Shown piece by piece: positions 60,800 to 64,000 of a stretch of 64,000 nucleotides of DNA; position 1 is the first letter of the stretch, and the number at the start of each line of letters is the position of its first letter. A program made the translations under genes and the position numbers. Under the pieces are notes generated by a model. It did not search any database. It was not told where the DNA came from and saw nothing but the letters and a program-made list of their open reading frames with translations. The DNA is from Fasciola hepatica (taxonomy: Eukaryota > Platyhelminthes > Trematoda > Plagiorchiida > Fasciolidae), in assembly GCA_948099385.1 (NCBI GenBank), contig CANUEZ040000167.1, positions 5,865,001-5,929,000 of the forward strand, read 5' to 3'.

Positions 60800-61085
60800 G
60801 AACTAACAGGACGTATTAAAGTTGCCCCCACCCAGAACTACGTAATCGAAAGTAGCAAGAAGACCAAGGATGCGGAATAGCACGTTAGTTGTACTGCAAA
60901 ACTGGTTTGTATAAATATGTTAAATTAGAGAATATAATTGGTAGACTCAAAGATGATCAATCACAGGCAGCTTTTAGTGAACCTGTCCCGGCGATCCTGA
61001 TTGGTTGGGGCTCATTCACGTGCGTGGCTACGAAGCTGTACCAGGCCGTATTACGTGTGACAGCTGCTGAATCATCACGGATTCT
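60800..61085 (+). repeat. Dispersed repeat R, copy 3
   Basis: Uninterrupted copy, same orientation as copies 1 and 2, with 'aggacgtatt', 'aaactggtttgtataaatatgt', 'tataattggtaga' and 'ctgattggttggggctc'. Confidence 0.65.
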
Positions 61086-61089
61086 AAAA

Positions 61090-63300
61090 ATTTATTCATC
61101 CTCCATGCAAGCTCCATACGGTACAAATGAGATTACTGCTGTTAACACTGTCATAGTTCTAACCGTTTCGATCTGTTTCCCGTTTCTTCGTCCTTCAGTC
61201 AAATATTTTACTCCTTGGTCATGTTCCATCTAAGAAAATCGAACGGTCGATCAACTGATCGGTTAGATCGTCGTACGTGGACTGGCCTCACATGTAACAG
61301 ACTCTACAAAGTTACAAGTGAACAGTCAACACGATCATCACTCCAGCGGGCTCAAGGACAGATTACTGCATATATCAAAGACAGGTTGGTTTATCCGAAA
61401 TAGAAGTCAGTATAACGAATGTGGGTTCAGACAGGGTAGGAAGATTTCGTGAGTCAGGTGGTATGAGTGACCTCAGAAAAACCATTCAGGTGTTTGTGCT
61501 TAGAGGAAGGTGCGATTAATGGTTTCATTTGAGGTTAAAAAGGCAGGGTTTCAAAGTTCCGCCATCGACTAATAGTGTAAGAATTGTACTGTCTAGGTAT
61601 CTAAATTCGTCCACCTCTCGTGTGTACATACTCCGATTTGAGATGATACCACAATGTGCCGTGTAACAATCATAGACTATATTTTTCACAATCTGAGCCT
61701 TCTGGAGAAAGGGACTGTTCTGATTCTTGTCTTACATCTTATTAGTACAATTTCAGCTACTATATCACTAGCCTATGGTGTTAAGGGAAATCTGGCTTAT
61801 TAACGAACAGCCATGCTCCGATGCAACTTAGGAACTTGATGAGTGAATTCCGAAGAACCGTGGGGATTCTCGGTGTTTAGGGTTTGAAGTGTTAGTCTTA
61901 CGTCCCAGATCGGTTGAGCAGGGCTGAACTGAATGTGTCGAACGAAGAGTAGCTTTGATTAGCCCGCTTTACTCTGAACCCCTTTCCCAGACTAACTTTC
62001 TCTGTATGCTTTGTTCGTTGAGACCAGCAGTACATTGGAGGCAGAAAAATAACACGTTTGACCCAGGAAGCCGGAATGGTCTTACCCAAATAGCTCGACT
62101 TCTTTAAACCTACGAGACGTGATGCAAGATTGGGGACTTTAGAAGACAAAAGGACCTGACACATAACTGTGTACGTGCATTTAACCGTGTTTGTGCTTCA
62201 TTTACTCAGATTTTGACTTTTGCCTCTGTTACAATGAGAAAAGTCCTCTCACCAGTTGTCTATCTGTTCTGTGTTGATCGTCCTCCACCTCTAGCCCAAT
62301 TCGGAGGCATACGAAACCGAGAAAATAAGCGACTGGCCTACAGTATCCCTTCAAATGGGCTTATCATTTTATTGTTTCATTTCCCTTCGTACTACACGAC
62401 TAGGTACAACATTTCTGGAAGGGGGCCGCGGTCAATGAAAGGTTGCCAAGTAGAGAAGTGAGCGACGGTGGCGGGAATAGAGTCAAAGTTCACGATGATA
62501 ACCATTTGACCACTTGCAGTGTGTGCTAGGAAGTCCAAAAACTTCACCGAAACAAGTGACTAAACCACTCGAGCATGCCATACCGGACAGAATAATTCAT
62601 AATCTGTAAACCGTTTGATCGCTCAATAATTCACTCCATTTTTCTAGTCGAGCAGTAATCTGCAGTCCGACGCAAATCGGCTCAGTGGTCAATAATCGAT
62701 CCGGCCGACGTTTTATCAGCCCGATCGGTCCGACAAGGCATGAACATGACTGAAAGCCCACAATCGGGAATGTTGCATTTTCGCTTTAAATACCCCACTG
62801 TAATTTCCGTAAATACACTGTTATTTTGACGTGCTGTGTTGTTGTCTTTTGATTTGCGACTGCGGGCTGCATCGATAAGAGTTGAGAGCGGAGATCAAAT
62901 GTGTATTGAAATCAAAGAATGGAGCTAGTAACATGTATAGTCTAGCCCGTTCGTTACTCACCTGAAAGATCGACAATCGATCCTGGTATTAATCTGACCA
63001 GGAAAGTGGAGGACAACTTCTGGATGTCCACATCGGCCATTCTCGTGTGAACCATCGTAGATGTTCATCTCCGGCCTGTGAACAAAATTCATCCAACCCC
63101 AACAGATGACTCTGTAAATGACATATAAGATCAAAGAGTTGTCCAATTCTATCCTCAGTAGTCAGTAATGTTGACGGTTGAATGAGTTCAAGTATTTTAA
63201 AGCTACTTTAAAACAGATCAGTTTTACTTAAGATCGGCCAGCCAGTCTTTCAGATGGTCATTCGATCCAATTCAAAACAATATCGGCCTGATTGGATCAG
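61090..63300. other. Unassigned sequence
   Basis: Short ORFs only and no family resemblance. Confidence 0.35.
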
Positions 63301-63311
63301 ATGACTATGTA

Positions 63312-63351
63312 AAATGATGATGACGATGATGATGATGATGACTATTATTAT
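63312..63351. repeat. (GAT)n-like microsatellite
   Basis: Imperfect ATG/GAT repeats passing into TTA. Confidence 0.9.
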
Positions 63352-63469
63352 CATTTTTATTGTATTTGTGATGAACATGTAAAGTCAAGTGCATGCTTTA
63401 CACATCCAAGTTTGGGTACTCTGCTACCCAGTGAATGTGCACTACTGATGATTATTCCGAATAATATTG

Positions 63470-63472
<3 letters not shown>

Positions 63473-63516
<44 letters not shown>
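63473..63516. repeat. (TA)n microsatellite flanking terminal repeat
   Basis: About 22 TA repeats directly next to the repeat at 63512-63838. Confidence 0.95.
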
Positions 63517-63518
<2 letters not shown>

Positions 63519-63838
63519 ATAGTGAGTAGTAGTATGTTAACGTGTGGACAAAATTTCCCCGGAAGCACACGACCGGTTTCGCGGTTGTTGCCGCTCATCA
63601 GGTATGCGTACCCGGTACTCCTCTGCCCACTCGTCTTCATACTTGTACACTCCGATGTTATATGTTCACTAGAATCTAATTTGAAGCGTCTGGAGTGTGA
63701 ATGGATACTCTTCATTGAAGAGCCCACAAATGAATCACAACTGTGATTTCTCATAGTTATTCGTGTCTGGGTCACTGCTAACCCAACGAACAACGAGGCT
63801 GCATGTGCAAGCGCTCATATTGATAGTGAGTAGTGGTA
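63512..63838 (-). repeat. Penelope-type terminal repeat, best-preserved copy
   Basis: Unit of about 305 bp whose edge 'attgatagtgagtagt' occurs at both ends (63513 and 63819), so the next copy begins at the right edge before TA repeats take over. It is homologous to 31834-32180 on the opposite strand and contains the hammerhead at 63559-63615. Confidence 0.65.
63559..63615 (-). ncRNA. Hammerhead ribozyme, core intact
   Basis: Read on the minus strand. Stem I outer part CCGG (63615-63612) pairs with CCGG (63562-63559). The inner part GCATAC pairs with GTGTGC over six pairs with one G-U. The core CTGATGA (63601-63595) is complete. Stem II GCGG/CCGC closes a CAACAA loop, followed by GAAA (63580-63577) and ACCGGTC, with predicted cleavage between 63571 and 63570. 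All conserved core bases are present. Stem III is only A-U plus two C-G pairs with no loop, which implies that it works as a dimer, as described for short-stem-III hammerheads in other retroelements. Its expected role is processing of tandem-repeat transcripts of a Penelope-like element. Confidence 0.75.

Positions 63839-63891
<53 letters not shown>
63839..63891. repeat. (TA)n microsatellite, one interruption
   Basis: TA repeats interrupted once by 'tacata', directly following the partial next copy of the terminal repeat. Confidence 0.93.
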
Positions 63892-63895
<4 letters not shown>

Positions 63896-64000
63896 AATAT
63901 TGATTGAAACGTCACCAGGACCTGTTCGCTGATTTCTCACTTTTGTCACTAATGGCAACTTGAAATCCACCTTGAAGCGCATTTCGTGACTACATTTCAC

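Overview
The window looks like intergenic, transposon-rich DNA from an animal, most likely a flatworm (probably a digenean fluke). There is no bacterial gene organisation. Instead there are decayed non-LTR retrotransposons (CR1/Jockey-like reverse transcriptases), a Penelope-like element, hammerhead-ribozyme repeats of the Penelope terminal-repeat type, Tc1-like and Tigger/pogo-like transposase remnants, tRNA-headed SINE-like repeats and many TA, GA, GT and trinucleotide microsatellites. Consensus GT..AG splice sites appear in the few exon-like segments. The organism assignment is inference from repeat content; I have no marker gene.

Region 1 (about 0.48-21.5 kb) is one composite duplication. 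Three near-identical direct units of 4452, 4434 and 4454 bp lie at 5981-10432, 10433-14866 and 14867-19320. Unit 3 runs on into a 1-kb 'head' (19321-20343). The same head plus about 2.6 kb of unit sequence occurs again in inverted orientation at 870-4486, so the outer ends of the block mirror each other. Each unit carries a dead non-LTR reverse transcriptase fragment. On the same strand it also carries a chain of exon-like segments (a consistent 187-codon model with in-phase splice sites) and a 127-codon cysteine-containing ORF. I recognise neither product. Between 4487 and 5640 lies an older, diverged inverted relative of the unit.

Region 2 (21.5-31.8 kb) is mostly sequence I cannot assign. 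It holds a tRNA-like SINE head, a short coding-like block (24485-24763), a decayed Tigger-like transposase (25600-26445) and two SINE-like repeats back to back (28755-29110).

Region 3 (31.8-36.4 kb) holds a Penelope-type terminal repeat with a degenerate hammerhead, fragments related to the Region 1 retrotransposon, and a frameshifted Penelope-like reverse transcriptase that keeps its YVDD box. Region 4 (36.4-51.2 kb) is mostly unassigned, with SINE-like repeats, microsatellites and weak ORFs. Region 5 (51.2-56 kb) has a near full-length but broken Tc1-like transposase and a long broken non-LTR element on the minus strand. Region 6 (57-64 kb) has three copies of a dispersed repeat (one with a 131-bp fold-back insertion), a degenerate hammerhead repeat, and at 63.5-63.6 kb a hammerhead ribozyme with every conserved core base present.

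No host housekeeping gene could be identified. The best candidates for something new are the amplified unit with its exon chain and 127-codon ORF, and the structurally intact hammerhead.
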